DNA from: Desulfobacteraceae bacterium
GTDB taxonomy: Bacteria > Desulfobacterota > Desulfobacteria > Desulfobacterales > SURF-7
Assembly: GCA_003599865.1 (NCBI GenBank)
Contig: QZKS01000001.1
Span: 1-38,499 of the forward strand
DNA: 38,499 bases
Reading direction: 5' to 3'
In this document: positions 1 to 8,150 of the stretch, piece after piece
How positions within the stretch are numbered: position 1 is the first letter of the stretch
How the letters are laid out: every line of letters starts with the position of its first letter
The notes under the pieces: generated by a model
What the model saw: the letters and a program-made list of their open reading frames with translations, nothing else
The model's database searches: none
Told to the model about the DNA's origin: nothing
Program-made: the position numbers and the translations under genes

Positions 1-108
1 AGGTGATTATCGGAAATGCCCTGAAGCCAAATTCATTATTATCCTTAGTTTTTAGATCCATAAACACTTTCCCCCAAAACGATGAATTAAAAAAATCTTT
101 TGTATTGA

Positions 109-191
109 GGCGGTTTTCTTTATTGCCTTGATGGCAACAGCATAACCGCCGCCATGCCGGATGGAAATCAAAAGACGGTTTTCAGTCTTTT
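109..191 (+). promoter_or_regulatory. Structured leader upstream of the first chemoreceptor
   Basis: Seen by eye: an outer 7-bp inverted repeat (GGCGGTT 109-115 with AACCGCC 144-150) encloses a 5-bp one (TTGCC 123-127 with GGCAA 133-137). A second hairpin (AAAAGAC 170-176 with GTCTTTT 185-191) ends 11 nt before the ribosome-binding site of the receptor. The arrangement could be a cis-regulatory RNA, but I could not match it to the c-di-GMP (GEMM) riboswitch consensus or another known class. No convincing promoter and no gene were seen in 1-216. Confidence 0.3.
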
Positions 192-216
192 CATTGTCAA
201 TAAAAGGAGAAAATAC

Positions 217-2730
217 ATGAACGCATTTACGAATTTAAAGGTCGGAAGAAAACTTTTGATCAGTTTTTCCATGATGATCATCTTAATGGGAATCATCGGC
301 ATCACCGGATATTTGAGCATGAATAAGATACAGATGCAGCTGAACACAATATTTGCCGTTCGCCTGCCGAGCATCGACTATTTGATTGAGGCGGATCGTG
401 ACCTGCAGCAACTCCTCGTGGCTGAACGTTCCATGATTTTTACGGATGTAAAATCGGATGAATTTAAAACATTGCTGGATGAGTATCATGAGAATCTGGA
501 GCAGGCAAAAATGCGCTGGGAAAAGTATAAATCGCTGGCATCCGCACCGGAAGAATTGGCCATAATCTCCCAATTTGAAAAAGCCAGGGAGGAGTGGCAA
601 GCCATATCCCGGAAAGTGGTGGATGCCAGAATGACCGATTCAAGTCAAGGAAGACGGGAAGCCATTGATTTAACCAAAACCATCGCAAAAGAAAAATTTG
701 AAACCATGCGGGATTTTATCAACAAGTTAACCGAAATCAATCTGTCGATTGCCCAGAAAGCAGATGATTTTGCACGGAATACCTATTCCCGGACCACCTT
801 ATATCTGTTTGTCATTTTAGGCGTTGGCATTTTGATCGGAATCGGCTTTACATGGATCATCAGCCGGCAAATCTCAAAGCCAATCAACAAACTGGTGATT
901 TTTGCCGAACATCTTCGTAACGGCAATCTGAAGGCCCGGCTTCAGGATACCTATGATGAAAAAAATCAGGATCAGGAATTGTCCAAACATGTCCTGACCA
1001 ATCGCAAGGATGAAATCGGCGTTCTTTTATCTGCCATGGATAAAATGCGGGACAGCCTCGTCGCCAAAGCCGAGGTGGCGGAAAAAATCGCCGGCGGGGA
1101 ACTGTCCACCAAGGTAGAGATTCTTTCGGATCAAGACATACTGGGAAAATCGCTGTCCATTATGGTGGAAAACCTCAACCGGCTGACCGATGAAATCAAT
1201 CAGCTTACCGGAGCCATCAGCGATGGCCGGCTCAGTATCCGGGGTAAAAGCGACCGCTTTCAAGGCGGCTGGAAAAATCTGGTTGACAATATCAACGACC
1301 TCATTGAATCTTTTGTACGGCCGATCAACATGACATCCGACTACATCAACCGCATTTCCAGCGGCGACATTCCGGAAAAAATCACCACGGAGTACAAAGG
1401 CGATTTCAATAAAACCAAAGAAAACCTGAATCAATGCGTGGACATTATAAAAGGCCTGCTCAACGAAATCATGATTCTGATCGAAGCCGTGGATGCCGGC
1501 GATCTGGCCAAGCGCGGAAATCATGAAAAATATTCCGGGAACTGGGGCACCCTGGTCAAAGGAATCAACGACCTGATTTCAGCCTTTGTAACTCCTTTCA
1601 AACTAACCGCTTCCTATATTGACCGCATGTCCAAAGGCGATATCCCGGAACTGATTCAGGAAGCCTACAAAGGTGATTTTAATGAAATCAAAAGCAATCT
1701 CAACTCGCTGATCAGCGCCAACATTGATGTTACCAATATCGCTCAGGAAATTTCAAACGGGAATCTGAAAGTCAAGGTGGAAAAACGCTCGAAAGAAGAT
1801 CAGCTCATGGCATCTCTGGACCGCATGCTGAAAGGTCTCACCCATATTGTAGTGAACGTGCAAACCGCAGCCAATCAGGTTGCCGCCGGTAGCCAGCAGA
1901 TCAATACCTCCGGGCAGCAAATGTCCCAGGGATCTACGGAACAGGCTGCCAGTGTGGAAGAAATCTCAAGCTCCATGGAGCAGATGAACAGCACGGTTCA
2001 GCAAACCGCCGACAACGCAAAGGAGACAGCGACAATTGCGCAAAAAGCCGCACTGAATGCGGAAGAAGGCGGCAAAGCTGTTTCTGAAACTGTTTTGGCA
2101 ATGAATACGATTTCCGCCAAAATCAGCATTGTTGAAGAAATCGCCCGGCAGACCAATATGCTCGCCCTGAACGCCGCCATTGAAGCAGCGCGGGCCGGTG
2201 AACATGGCAAAGGATTCGCGGTGGTTGCGGCAGAAGTCCGGAAACTGGCGGAACGAAGCCAAAGCGCAGCCAAGGAAATCAGCACCTATTCCACCACCAG
2301 TGTTGAAATTTCCGAAAAGGCCGGCAAACTGCTGGAAAATATCGTGCCCAATATTAAGAGAACCTCTGAACTGGTGCAGGAAATCAGTGCGGCAAGCTCG
2401 GAGCAGGCCAGTGGAATCAATCAGGTCTCGGAAGCGATTTCACAGCTGGATCAGATTATTCAGCAAAACGCCGCTGCTACAGAAGAGATGGCTTCCACCA
2501 GTGAGGAATTATCCGACCAGGCCGATCACCTCAAGGAGGTCATTGCTTTTTTTAAGGTTGATGAACAGGAAATACTCAAAAGAGCGGAATTTCGAGGGCC
2601 TGAATCAAGCCATATCCAGATGCATGACGAAAAGAGCCCATCCTATGCTCATTTACAACATGACGCCCCCAAAAAAGGAATTACATTAAAGATGGACTAC
2701 CAGGACGACTCTGAATTTGAACAATACTAA
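217..2730 (+). CDS. Methyl-accepting chemotaxis protein, 4HB sensor with poly-HAMP chain
   Basis: Transmembrane chemoreceptor of 837 residues. The start at 217 is chosen because AAGGAGA lies 8 nt upstream and the protein then opens with a short basic stretch and a membrane helix (about 12-35). A periplasmic four-helix-bundle sensor (about 36-190) and a second membrane helix (about 193-216) follow. The stretch from about 217 to 540 is a chain of HAMP-type modules. Within it a block with F/Y-x-G-x-W, GDIPE and YKGDFN motifs occurs twice in tandem. The signalling domain (about 550-790) carries the conserved hairpin with [22 protein letters not shown]. The C-terminus EFEQY fits a CheR-docking pentapeptide. 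The sensor half is closely related to that of the hemerythrin receptor at 21841. It lies outside the main che operon, separated by the TetR gene pair. The ligand is unknown. Confidence 0.95.
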   Translation: MNAFTNLKVGRKLLISFSMMIILMGIIGITGYLSMNKIQMQLNTIFAVRLPSIDYLIEADRDLQQLLVAERSMIFTDVKSDEFKTLLDEYHENLEQAKMRWEKYKSLASAPEELAIISQFEKAREEWQAISRKVVDARMTDSSQGRREAIDLTKTIAKEKFETMRDFINKLTEINLSIAQKADDFARNTYSRTTLYLFVILGVGILIGIGFTWIISRQISKPINKLVIFAEHLRNGNLKARLQDTYDEKNQDQELSKHVLTNRKDEIGVLLSAMDKMRDSLVAKAEVAEKIAGGELSTKVEILSDQDILGKSLSIMVENLNRLTDEINQLTGAISDGRLSIRGKSDRFQGGWKNLVDNINDLIESFVRPINMTSDYINRISSGDIPEKITTEYKGDFNKTKENLNQCVDIIKGLLNEIMILIEAVDAGDLAKRGNHEKYSGNWGTLVKGINDLISAFVTPFKLTASYIDRMSKGDIPELIQEAYKGDFNEIKSNLNSLISANIDVTNIAQEISNGNLKVKVEKRSKEDQLMASLDRMLKGLTHIVVNVQTAANQVAAGSQQINTSGQQMSQGSTEQAASVEEISSSMEQMNSTVQQTADNAKETATIAQKAALNAEEGGKAVSETVLAMNTISAKISIVEEIARQTNMLALNAAIEAARAGEHGKGFAVVAAEVRKLAERSQSAAKEISTYSTTSVEISEKAGKLLENIVPNIKRTSELVQEISAASSEQASGINQVSEAISQLDQIIQQNAAATEEMASTSEELSDQADHLKEVIAFFKVDEQEILKRAEFRGPESSHIQMHDEKSPSYAHLQHDAPKKGITLKMDYQDDSEFEQY

Positions 2731-2797
2731 CCCGATGAAAGAGAAACTTTTTCAGCCTCATCGGAACCGCCGCTCCTGCCAATATCATTCCGGCAAA

Positions 2798-2835
2798 AAC
2801 CGTGATCCGGAAAATCGTATATCCGGATCACGGTT
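2798..2835 (+). terminator. Perfect 13-bp hairpin, possible terminator of the first receptor
   Basis: AACCGTGATCCGG (2798-2810) pairs perfectly with 2823-2835 around a 12-nt loop, 67 bp after the receptor stop codon. No U tract follows, so it may be a non-canonical terminator, an mRNA-stabilising hairpin or a REP-like element rather than a classical intrinsic terminator. Confidence 0.4.
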
Positions 2836-3022
2836 CAAATCCGATAAGACTTCCCATACCTGTCCCTTTCTATACCCTATCTATCCATTGCCCCCCGGCA
2901 ATTCCTTTCCTGCCAGGCAATACACCCCAAAGCACAAATGATGAAACCGTAAAAAATCCCAACTTGTCAGAATGACAAAAAAGATAATTTTCGACTTTTT
3001 ACGACTTCATCAATGTTGGATC

Positions 3023-3050
3023 TTGACAAAGCGGTTTAAATGAGTAAATG
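3023..3050 (+). promoter_or_regulatory. Sigma-70-type promoter of the TetR gene
   Basis: TTGACA at 3023-3028 is followed after 16 bp by TAAATG at 3045-3050. The -35 box is a consensus match and the -10 box is moderate. The -10 box lies inside the palindrome at 3043-3069, the usual layout for autorepression. Confidence 0.5.
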
Positions 3051-3069
3051 ATTTAATAAATTATTTACT
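3043..3069. promoter_or_regulatory. 27-bp near-perfect palindrome, likely TetR operator
   Basis: The outer arms AGTAAAT (3043-3049) and ATTTACT (3063-3069) and the inner arms ATTTA (3051-3055) and TAAAT (3057-3061) are mirror images. Only the central base and one base pair break the symmetry. It covers the -10 box and ends 19 bp before the regulator's start codon. TetR-family dimers bind palindromes of about this size, so autoregulation by the adjacent gene is the natural reading (inference). Confidence 0.55.
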
Positions 3070-3088
3070 AAAATACTCATGAGGGCCG

Positions 3089-3694
3089 ATGATTCCCAAA
3101 AAAAACATGGCTGAGATTTATGAGGCTTCGCTATCTGTTTTCTCCGATTATGGATTCAAGAAAACCACCCTGAACGACATTGCAGAAAGACTCAACATGA
3201 CCGGCGGCAACTTTTACCGCTATTTTAAAAGCAAAAAAGACCTCTATGAACAAACCGTAAGCTATGCCCTGCTTCAATGGCAGGCCTATTCCATAGACTC
3301 CATCCCCCGGGAAGCGGATATCCGCACCCAGTTCACCATGATGAGTTTCAAGGCCGTGGAATATCTGTCCATAAATGACGCCTTTCGAAGGCTCCTGATT
3401 CGTGATCCGGATATTTTTCCGATCTTCCCGGCAAATGATCCCTATGAAAAAATCAACAACGACTCCATGGAACTGGTGAAATCCATGCTCAAAAAAGGAG
3501 TCGATACAAAAGAATTTCGAAACATTGATCCGGAATTGACCACACAGCTTCTCTGGCTCATCTATAAAACATTTATCATCCGGATTTATGTCCAAAATCA
3601 TGGAAAAGAGATGCAGGATATCTGGAAAGTCTTTGTGGATCTGATTACCAACGGCCTGTTTGCCGAAAAGACAAACCAGGACCCTGACGTATAA
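3089..3694 (+). CDS. TetR/AcrR-family transcriptional regulator
   Basis: DNA-binding one-component repressor of 201 residues, the normal length for the family. The N-terminal helix-turn-helix (about 10-57) contains the typical pattern FSDYGFKKTTLNDIAERLNM followed by GNFYRYFKSKKDLY. The C-terminal two-thirds is a ligand-binding/dimerisation domain with no recognisable ligand specificity. The start at 3089 follows GAGGG at 3081-3085. An in-frame ATG at 3107 is a less likely alternative. The gene is 37 bp upstream of a membrane protein gene and probably co-transcribed with it, so that gene is the best candidate target besides its own promoter. The signal that releases it is unknown. Confidence 0.92.
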   Translation: MIPKKNMAEIYEASLSVFSDYGFKKTTLNDIAERLNMTGGNFYRYFKSKKDLYEQTVSYALLQWQAYSIDSIPREADIRTQFTMMSFKAVEYLSINDAFRRLLIRDPDIFPIFPANDPYEKINNDSMELVKSMLKKGVDTKEFRNIDPELTTQLLWLIYKTFIIRIYVQNHGKEMQDIWKVFVDLITNGLFAEKTNQDPDV

Positions 3695-3731
3695 TCATTG
3701 ATGATATGACACCATTTCAAAAGGAGGGCAC

Positions 3732-4355
3732 ATGAATCATCCGGAAGCGACACAAAAGGCATTATCCATTCTGCGGGATCCCGCAACATTTCAGTGGTAC
3801 ATCATTCCACTTCTCATGTTTTTGTTTTACATCTATTTTAACGAATATGACAAAAAAAATTATAAAGGAATTGCTGCTGGCTTGTCACTCTACATGGTTC
3901 ACTGGTTCTATGAAATCATCAACGCCCTGATTCAGCATTTCAGCGGCCATGCCCTGTGGACGGTTCCGGAAGGAACCGGTTTTTTGCTTCTGGTCGGTGT
4001 GTGCGCGGAAATCAGCATCATGTTTGCCGGAGCCGGCCTTGTATACAGCAAACTCCTGAATAAAGATCCCGGATATAAAGTTTTCGGCATCAGCGACAGG
4101 CTGCTGATCGGTGTCAGCACAGCGGCGTTTTTCTCCATATTTGAAATTTTCCTTGCCAGGACACCTACCTTCATATGGGTATACCCCTGGTGGGGCTCAT
4201 TCCCGGTATTCATTACCGTGTACATCCCCTTTTTCGTCATTTCCATGTACAGCTATGACTGGAAACCCGGAACACAGGTCCGTTTCATCGGATCTCTCGC
4301 TGCGGTCAATGCGATCATGCTGGTTGTTTTTGCGGGAATATTGAAATGGATTTAA
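3732..4355 (+). CDS. Integral membrane protein of unknown function
   Basis: A 207-residue protein with about six hydrophobic segments, beginning near residues 20-37 (FQWYIIPLLMFLFYIYF) and ending in a hydrophobic C-terminal helix. Many aromatic residues (WYI, HWFYE, VYPWWG) sit at the predicted membrane edges. I recognise no transport or enzyme motif and assign no function. The start is well supported by AAGGAGGGC just upstream. It follows the TetR gene by 37 bp and precedes a hairpin at 4386-4429, so the two genes probably form a closed bicistronic unit, perhaps an effector pump or membrane-modifying protein controlled by the regulator (inference). Confidence 0.8.
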   Translation: MNHPEATQKALSILRDPATFQWYIIPLLMFLFYIYFNEYDKKNYKGIAAGLSLYMVHWFYEIINALIQHFSGHALWTVPEGTGFLLLVGVCAEISIMFAGAGLVYSKLLNKDPGYKVFGISDRLLIGVSTAAFFSIFEIFLARTPTFIWVYPWWGSFPVFITVYIPFFVISMYSYDWKPGTQVRFIGSLAAVNAIMLVVFAGILKWI

Positions 4356-4385
4356 CCGCAATATCCGGATAAAATGTATAGACAC

Positions 4386-4429
4386 CCGGACTGGCCGGCG
4401 TATCACTTTGCAAAGGCCGACCAGTCCGG
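4386..4429 (+). terminator. Hairpin terminator candidate after the TetR unit
   Basis: CCGGACTGG (4386-4394) pairs with CCAGTCCGG (4421-4429), and after one mismatch CGGC (4396-4399) pairs with GCCG (4416-4419), leaving a 16-nt loop. It begins 30 bp after the stop codon of the membrane protein. The following sequence is AT-rich but lacks a real T tract. Confidence 0.5.
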
Positions 4430-4502
4430 TTATAAAAACAGCGGTATCGGTTTCAAAACCTTCCGTCCGCCCAACCCAGTTGCATTCCATAAAAGAAAAC
4501 AA

Positions 4503-4531
4503 TTGACCCCTGCCGGTTTTTAGGTTATTTT
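4503..4531 (+). promoter_or_regulatory. Candidate sigma-70-type promoter of the chemotaxis cluster
   Basis: TTGACC (4503-4508) and TATTTT (4526-4531) are separated by 17 bp. The -35 box is good and the -10 box is weak. No sigma-28 or sigma-54 consensus was found in this gap. A perfect inverted repeat starts 5 bp downstream. Confidence 0.35.
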
Positions 4532-4536
4532 AAGAC

Positions 4537-4571
4537 ATCTGAAGTTCTCAGGAAGCGACATCACTTCAGAT
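4537..4571. promoter_or_regulatory. Inverted repeat downstream of the che promoter candidate
   Basis: ATCTGAAGT (4537-4545) and ACTTCAGAT (4563-4571) are perfect 9-bp inverted repeats with a 17-bp spacer. They lie between the promoter candidate and the first che-cluster gene, so they could be an operator or a leader hairpin. Confidence 0.35.
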
Positions 4572-4670
4572 CTCATCGGAAATACATTCTATATTTACAA
4601 AAACAACTATCAATCCAAATCATTACTGGAACAGGAAATACCTGAATCTTATTCAGTTATTGGCCTTTAC

Positions 4671-6677
4671 ATGGATTCAATAAAAAGGTTGATCCGCATT
4701 GTGACTGTTGGTCTGAAAAAAAGAATCAAGATGACCGGGCAGGAAAAAATATCGATATCGACAATCCAAAAACAGTTAGCCGGGTTATCCGATACGATGG
4801 GAACCATTATCGCCGGTTCGGAACCTGACTTTATCCATCTTGGGAGCGATCTTCAGTCAATTTTCAGCACGGCCGTCAGACTTTCCGATATTGTGATTCA
4901 AAGCGCACAAGGATGCGCTGATGATTCGGAAGAAAAAATACTGGCCCGGATCAGCGGATTTGCCAAGGAATCTGTTGACAAACTCAAGGGGTGCCGGAAT
5001 CGAATCTCTGAAAGCCTGACCATTCTTGATTCCGGAAAAAGTGATCTGGAGCGGCTGGCGGGCTTGTGTTCCAAACAGGAAAAAATTTCCATGCTGCTGA
5101 ATGTGATTGCCTTGAACATTGCCGTGGAAAGCAGCCGGAACAGGCAGTCGAGCGAAATGTTTATTGTTTTTGCCCAGGAAATCAAACAGGTTTCCGAAAA
5201 CATGAAAGACATTACCCGGAATCTGTATGAAGATTCTGTCGCGACCTGTAACCGGCAGACAACCATTCAGACGGAAATTGCAGTCCGGTTCAACCAGTTG
5301 TCCACCGTAACCGTCGGCGCGGAAAACATTGTATCGGAAGCTGTCAAAAAAATCGACCAGCTCTCTATTCTGTTTGAAGATGCCATGCAAAACGGAATCC
5401 GGTATTCCAAAGAAATATCGGATCAGGTCGCCGAAGTCGTCATGGCCATTCAGTTCCATGATATTGTGCGGCAGCAGATCGAACATGTTGTGCAGGCTCT
5501 GGCGGATACGGAACGGTTATGCCGGGAAGAAGATACCGATGCCGATACCGGAAACGTGCCGGGAAAAATTTACGCCATCCTGCAGATCCAGGCAGCCCAG
5601 ATACAGCAGGTCATCCTTGAAATTGAGAATGCGGAAGGCCGGATCACCCGATCTCTTGAAAACATAGAAGTCAAGGCTTCCCGGCTGGTTGCCTGTCTGT
5701 CGGAGTCTTTTGTCTCCCGGAACGGCGCTGAAGGTTCTTCGGACAACCCTTTTGTCATTCTGATTCAAAGTCTTGAAGAACTGGGTCTTCTGCTGAATCA
5801 GGCATATGACCTGCAGTCTCTTATGGATGGTGCCGCCACAGAGGCCTCATCATCGGTCAGCGGACTGGCAGGGCATACGAAAAAGGTGCAGGATATCAGC
5901 CTGGATCTCCATCGCAAGGCGTTGAATGCGATCATAAAATCCGCCCATCTGGGAGAAAGGGGTGCAACCTTTGAAATTCTGGCGCAGGAAGTTACGGCTG
6001 TTTCCGAAGAATCAAATCTTTTTGCGAACCAGGTCATCCGGATGATTGATTCTGTTTCCAGCCTTGCAGGCAGGCTGGGAGGAGCCGGCCAAAACAGAAT
6101 CGGAGAAGAAGTAAAAGAGATGAACCGGTCTGAATTTCAAGTGGATGAAGAGGTAAAAAAAATAAAAGATACCTATCGCTTGTTTCTGGAAAATACCTCC
6201 CGCGCATCCGAAATATCGAAAGAGCTTGAAACATCCATTCGCGAAACCAGGGTGTTTGTATCATTTCTGAAAACCCTGCTGGAACAACTGAATGTTCCTT
6301 TGAAAGAACTTGAAAAAGCAATGGAAGAATTGTCCCCCTGGAAGAATGACGGTGAAAATCAGGCAGAGGATATTCCGGATGCTGCAAAGCGGTATACCAT
6401 GGAAAGCGAACGAGTCATCCATTTACAGATCACGGGCCAACACCATCTGCAGGAGAAGCAGGAGAAGCAGGAGAAGCAGGATGATCCTGTATCTGATCTT
6501 CCCTCAGAGGAAGCACCTGTAGAACTCTTTATAGATGATGACCAAACCAATATCGAGCTGTTTGATGAAACCTCTTCTGATCCGGAATCCGTTGAATGGT
6601 TTGAGTCCGATCCTGACGCAAAGGATCATGTGGAAGCGCCGGAAGAAGAAAAGAACGATAATATAGAACTCTTTTAA
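4671..6677 (+). CDS. Soluble coiled-coil chemotaxis protein with CheZ-like helix
   Basis: First gene of the che cluster, 668 residues, with no membrane segment and mostly long helices with coiled-coil character. Two regions resemble receptor-like helices, for example residues near 143-160 and 422-450 (ALNAIIKSAHLGERG). The segment QFHDIVRQQIEHV around residue 264 carries Asp264 and Gln268 in the D-x3-Q spacing of the CheZ phosphatase motif (DLTGQ). The acidic C-terminal tail contains three short ELF motifs (PVELF, TNIELF and the terminal DNIELF), recalling the CheY-binding C-terminal peptide of CheZ. The family is often labelled simply as methyl-accepting protein. A CheY-P phosphatase or scaffold role is my inference, and no CheC, CheX or CheZ is otherwise present. 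A start at 4731 is possible, since neither ATG has a clear ribosome-binding site. Confidence 0.75.
   Translation: MDSIKRLIRIVTVGLKKRIKMTGQEKISISTIQKQLAGLSDTMGTIIAGSEPDFIHLGSDLQSIFSTAVRLSDIVIQSAQGCADDSEEKILARISGFAKESVDKLKGCRNRISESLTILDSGKSDLERLAGLCSKQEKISMLLNVIALNIAVESSRNRQSSEMFIVFAQEIKQVSENMKDITRNLYEDSVATCNRQTTIQTEIAVRFNQLSTVTVGAENIVSEAVKKIDQLSILFEDAMQNGIRYSKEISDQVAEVVMAIQFHDIVRQQIEHVVQALADTERLCREEDTDADTGNVPGKIYAILQIQAAQIQQVILEIENAEGRITRSLENIEVKASRLVACLSESFVSRNGAEGSSDNPFVILIQSLEELGLLLNQAYDLQSLMDGAATEASSSVSGLAGHTKKVQDISLDLHRKALNAIIKSAHLGERGATFEILAQEVTAVSEESNLFANQVIRMIDSVSSLAGRLGGAGQNRIGEEVKEMNRSEFQVDEEVKKIKDTYRLFLENTSRASEISKELETSIRETRVFVSFLKTLLEQLNVPLKELEKAMEELSPWKNDGENQAEDIPDAAKRYTMESERVIHLQITGQHHLQEKQEKQEKQDDPVSDLPSEEAPVELFIDDDQTNIELFDETSSDPESVEWFESDPDAKDHVEAPEEEKNDNIELF
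6450..6481 (+). repeat. 9-bp tandem repeat inside the coiled-coil protein gene
   Basis: CAGGAGAAG is repeated exactly three times (6450-6476) and then partly (CAGGA), encoding a Gln-Glu-Lys run in the linker before the acidic tail. The copies are identical, so copy number could vary in frame without breaking the gene. Confidence 0.8.
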
Positions 6678-6699
6678 ACGGAAACAGCGAAACCCCATT

Positions 6700-7851
6700 A
6701 TGAAGCCTATGGAGCCCAGCCGAAAAGGCAAAATTTTGATCGTAGACGACGCGCCTTCCGTGGCAAGATTCACCAGTGAGATTCTGAAAACGGAATATCA
6801 CATCCGGATTGTCTCAAATGGTGTGGAAGCCCTGGAGGTTATCAGCACATATCACCCGGATATTGTCCTGCTGGATGTTGTCATGCCGGGAATGAACGGC
6901 ATTGAGGTGTGCAAAAAAATCCGAACCGAAAAGAGTTTTGCTTTCATGAAGATTATCATGATTTCCAGCAAAACCCATATAGAAGAGCGAATTCAGGGAT
7001 ATGAAGCCGGCGCTGATGATTATATCGGCAAACCGTTTAAAAAAGAGGAACTGCTGGCCAAGGTGCGTGTTTTTTATCGTCTGAAACTGGTGGAAGACCA
7101 GCTGCATGAAATGAATGAAAAACTCAATGAGCAGGTCCGGATTCGGACGGATCAACTGATTGATTCCGCCAGAATGGCCGCCATCGGAAAATCAACAGCC
7201 GGAATCGTCCATAACCTGAACAATCCGCTCCAGGCCATCCTCGGCTATTCCGAGCTTCTTGAATTGAAATCTCCGGAAAATCCGATGATCCAAAAACTGA
7301 GGTCTTCGGCCATGCTCATGAAGGAAATGATCGCAACGATTCTGACAACCAGCCGGGAGGAAAACTGCATCAAGGTCGACAATATTGATCTGAACACGCT
7401 CCTCAGAAATCAGATTGAAATGATGAAGGCAAACAATTTTTTCAAGCATCAGGTAAAAACGGAAATCGATCTGCAGCCGCTCCCCTTGTACAAGGGAGTA
7501 TACGCCCACTTCAGCCAGAGTCTGGGCAATCTGATCAAGAATGCCGTGGATGCCATGTATCAGACGGCGAACAAGGTACTGTCCGTTCAGACAAAAGCCG
7601 ATGAACAAACCATTCAAATCACCATATCCGATACCGGATGCGGAATGGACCCGGAGACATTACCGAAAATTTTTGATCCGTTTTTCACGACCAAGCCCTT
7701 GTCGGCCCCAAACGATGAACCTTGCGGCACCGGAATCGGGCTTGCCTCCACCCAGGAAATGATTGAGGCCTATGGCGGAAAGATTGATGTTGAATCCCGG
7801 ACCGGGATCGGTTCCCGTTTTACCGTAACGCTTCCCCTGATAATCAGATAA
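6700..7851 (+). CDS. Receiver-histidine kinase hybrid
   Basis: A 383-residue soluble protein. Residues 11-125 form a receiver domain with the acidic pair in VDD and phospho-acceptor Asp59 (VLLDVVMP). A coiled coil (about 128-158) leads to a HisKA-type dimerisation domain with His171 in the H box (GIVHNLNNPLQ). The C-terminal HATPase_c domain has the N box (NLIKNAVDAM), G1 (DTGCGM), F box (FDPFFTTK) and G2 (GTGIGLAS). All catalytic elements look intact. It follows the preceding gene by 22 bp, which places it in the che operon. It has no membrane or sensory domain of its own, so its input is probably phosphorylation of its receiver, perhaps by CheA, and its output may go to a response regulator outside the window (inference). 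A start at 6709 is also possible. Confidence 0.92.
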   Translation: MKPMEPSRKGKILIVDDAPSVARFTSEILKTEYHIRIVSNGVEALEVISTYHPDIVLLDVVMPGMNGIEVCKKIRTEKSFAFMKIIMISSKTHIEERIQGYEAGADDYIGKPFKKEELLAKVRVFYRLKLVEDQLHEMNEKLNEQVRIRTDQLIDSARMAAIGKSTAGIVHNLNNPLQAILGYSELLELKSPENPMIQKLRSSAMLMKEMIATILTTSREENCIKVDNIDLNTLLRNQIEMMKANNFFKHQVKTEIDLQPLPLYKGVYAHFSQSLGNLIKNAVDAMYQTANKVLSVQTKADEQTIQITISDTGCGMDPETLPKIFDPFFTTKPLSAPNDEPCGTGIGLASTQEMIEAYGGKIDVESRTGIGSRFTVTLPLIIR

Positions 7852-7861
7852 AGGAATGAAC

Positions 7862-8137
7862 ATGGATCTTACTGTTGAAAAAAAATTCACCATTTATGAA
7901 GTCTCTGAAATCCGCGAAAAAATTCTGAGCATACTGAACAGCGGCCAGGCTGTCCGGATGGATCTGAGCCGGGTGACGGAGTGCGATACGGCCGGAGTAC
8001 AGCTGTTGTGTTCCATTCTTCGCCCGGCTGGAGAAGAGAACGCAAAAATAACCATCCGTACAGTATCCAAAGCAATAACGGACGCTGCCGGAAAAATCGG
8101 AATCGCGCTTTCTGCCGGCAGCGTGAAATCCATGTAA
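7862..8137 (+). CDS. STAS-domain protein
   Basis: A 91-residue single STAS domain of the anti-sigma-factor-antagonist type. The conserved phosphorylation loop reads VTECDTAGVQLL, with Thr where SpoIIAA-type proteins usually have Ser after the Asp. The start at 7862 is preferred over 7856 because AAGGAA lies 6 nt before it. It sits 10 bp after the histidine kinase gene and 13 bp before cheY. STAS proteins of this size are common companions of CheA in environmental bacteria. Their role there is not well established, but array scaffolding or regulation of the kinase is plausible. No partner serine kinase or phosphatase is encoded in the window. Confidence 0.88.
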   Translation: MDLTVEKKFTIYEVSEIREKILSILNSGQAVRMDLSRVTECDTAGVQLLCSILRPAGEENAKITIRTVSKAITDAAGKIGIALSAGSVKSM

Positions 8138-8150
8138 CAAGGAAGAACTT

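Larger units (their letters stand above)
2731..3088. other. Intergenic region between receptor and TetR gene
   Basis: This 358-bp stretch has no gene that I can support. It contains a 13-bp-stem hairpin (2798-2835) near its left end, and the TetR promoter and palindromic operator (3023-3069) at its right end. The rest shows no recognisable element. Confidence 0.6.
4356..4670. other. Intergenic region before the chemotaxis cluster
   Basis: This 315-bp stretch has no supportable gene. It contains a strong hairpin (4386-4429), a sigma-70-like promoter candidate (4503-4531) and a 9-bp perfect inverted repeat (4537-4571). The remaining 100 bp before the next start is AT-rich and unremarkable. Confidence 0.6.

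Noticed and set aside
100-216. c-di-GMP (GEMM) riboswitch upstream of the first receptor
   Set aside because: The conserved receptor-loop and GCAAA-type motifs of the GEMM consensus are absent, although hairpins exist.
2717-2941. Small gene after the first receptor
   Set aside because: The frame overlaps the receptor's end, has no ribosome-binding site and reads through the 13-bp hairpin. Its composition does not look like protein.
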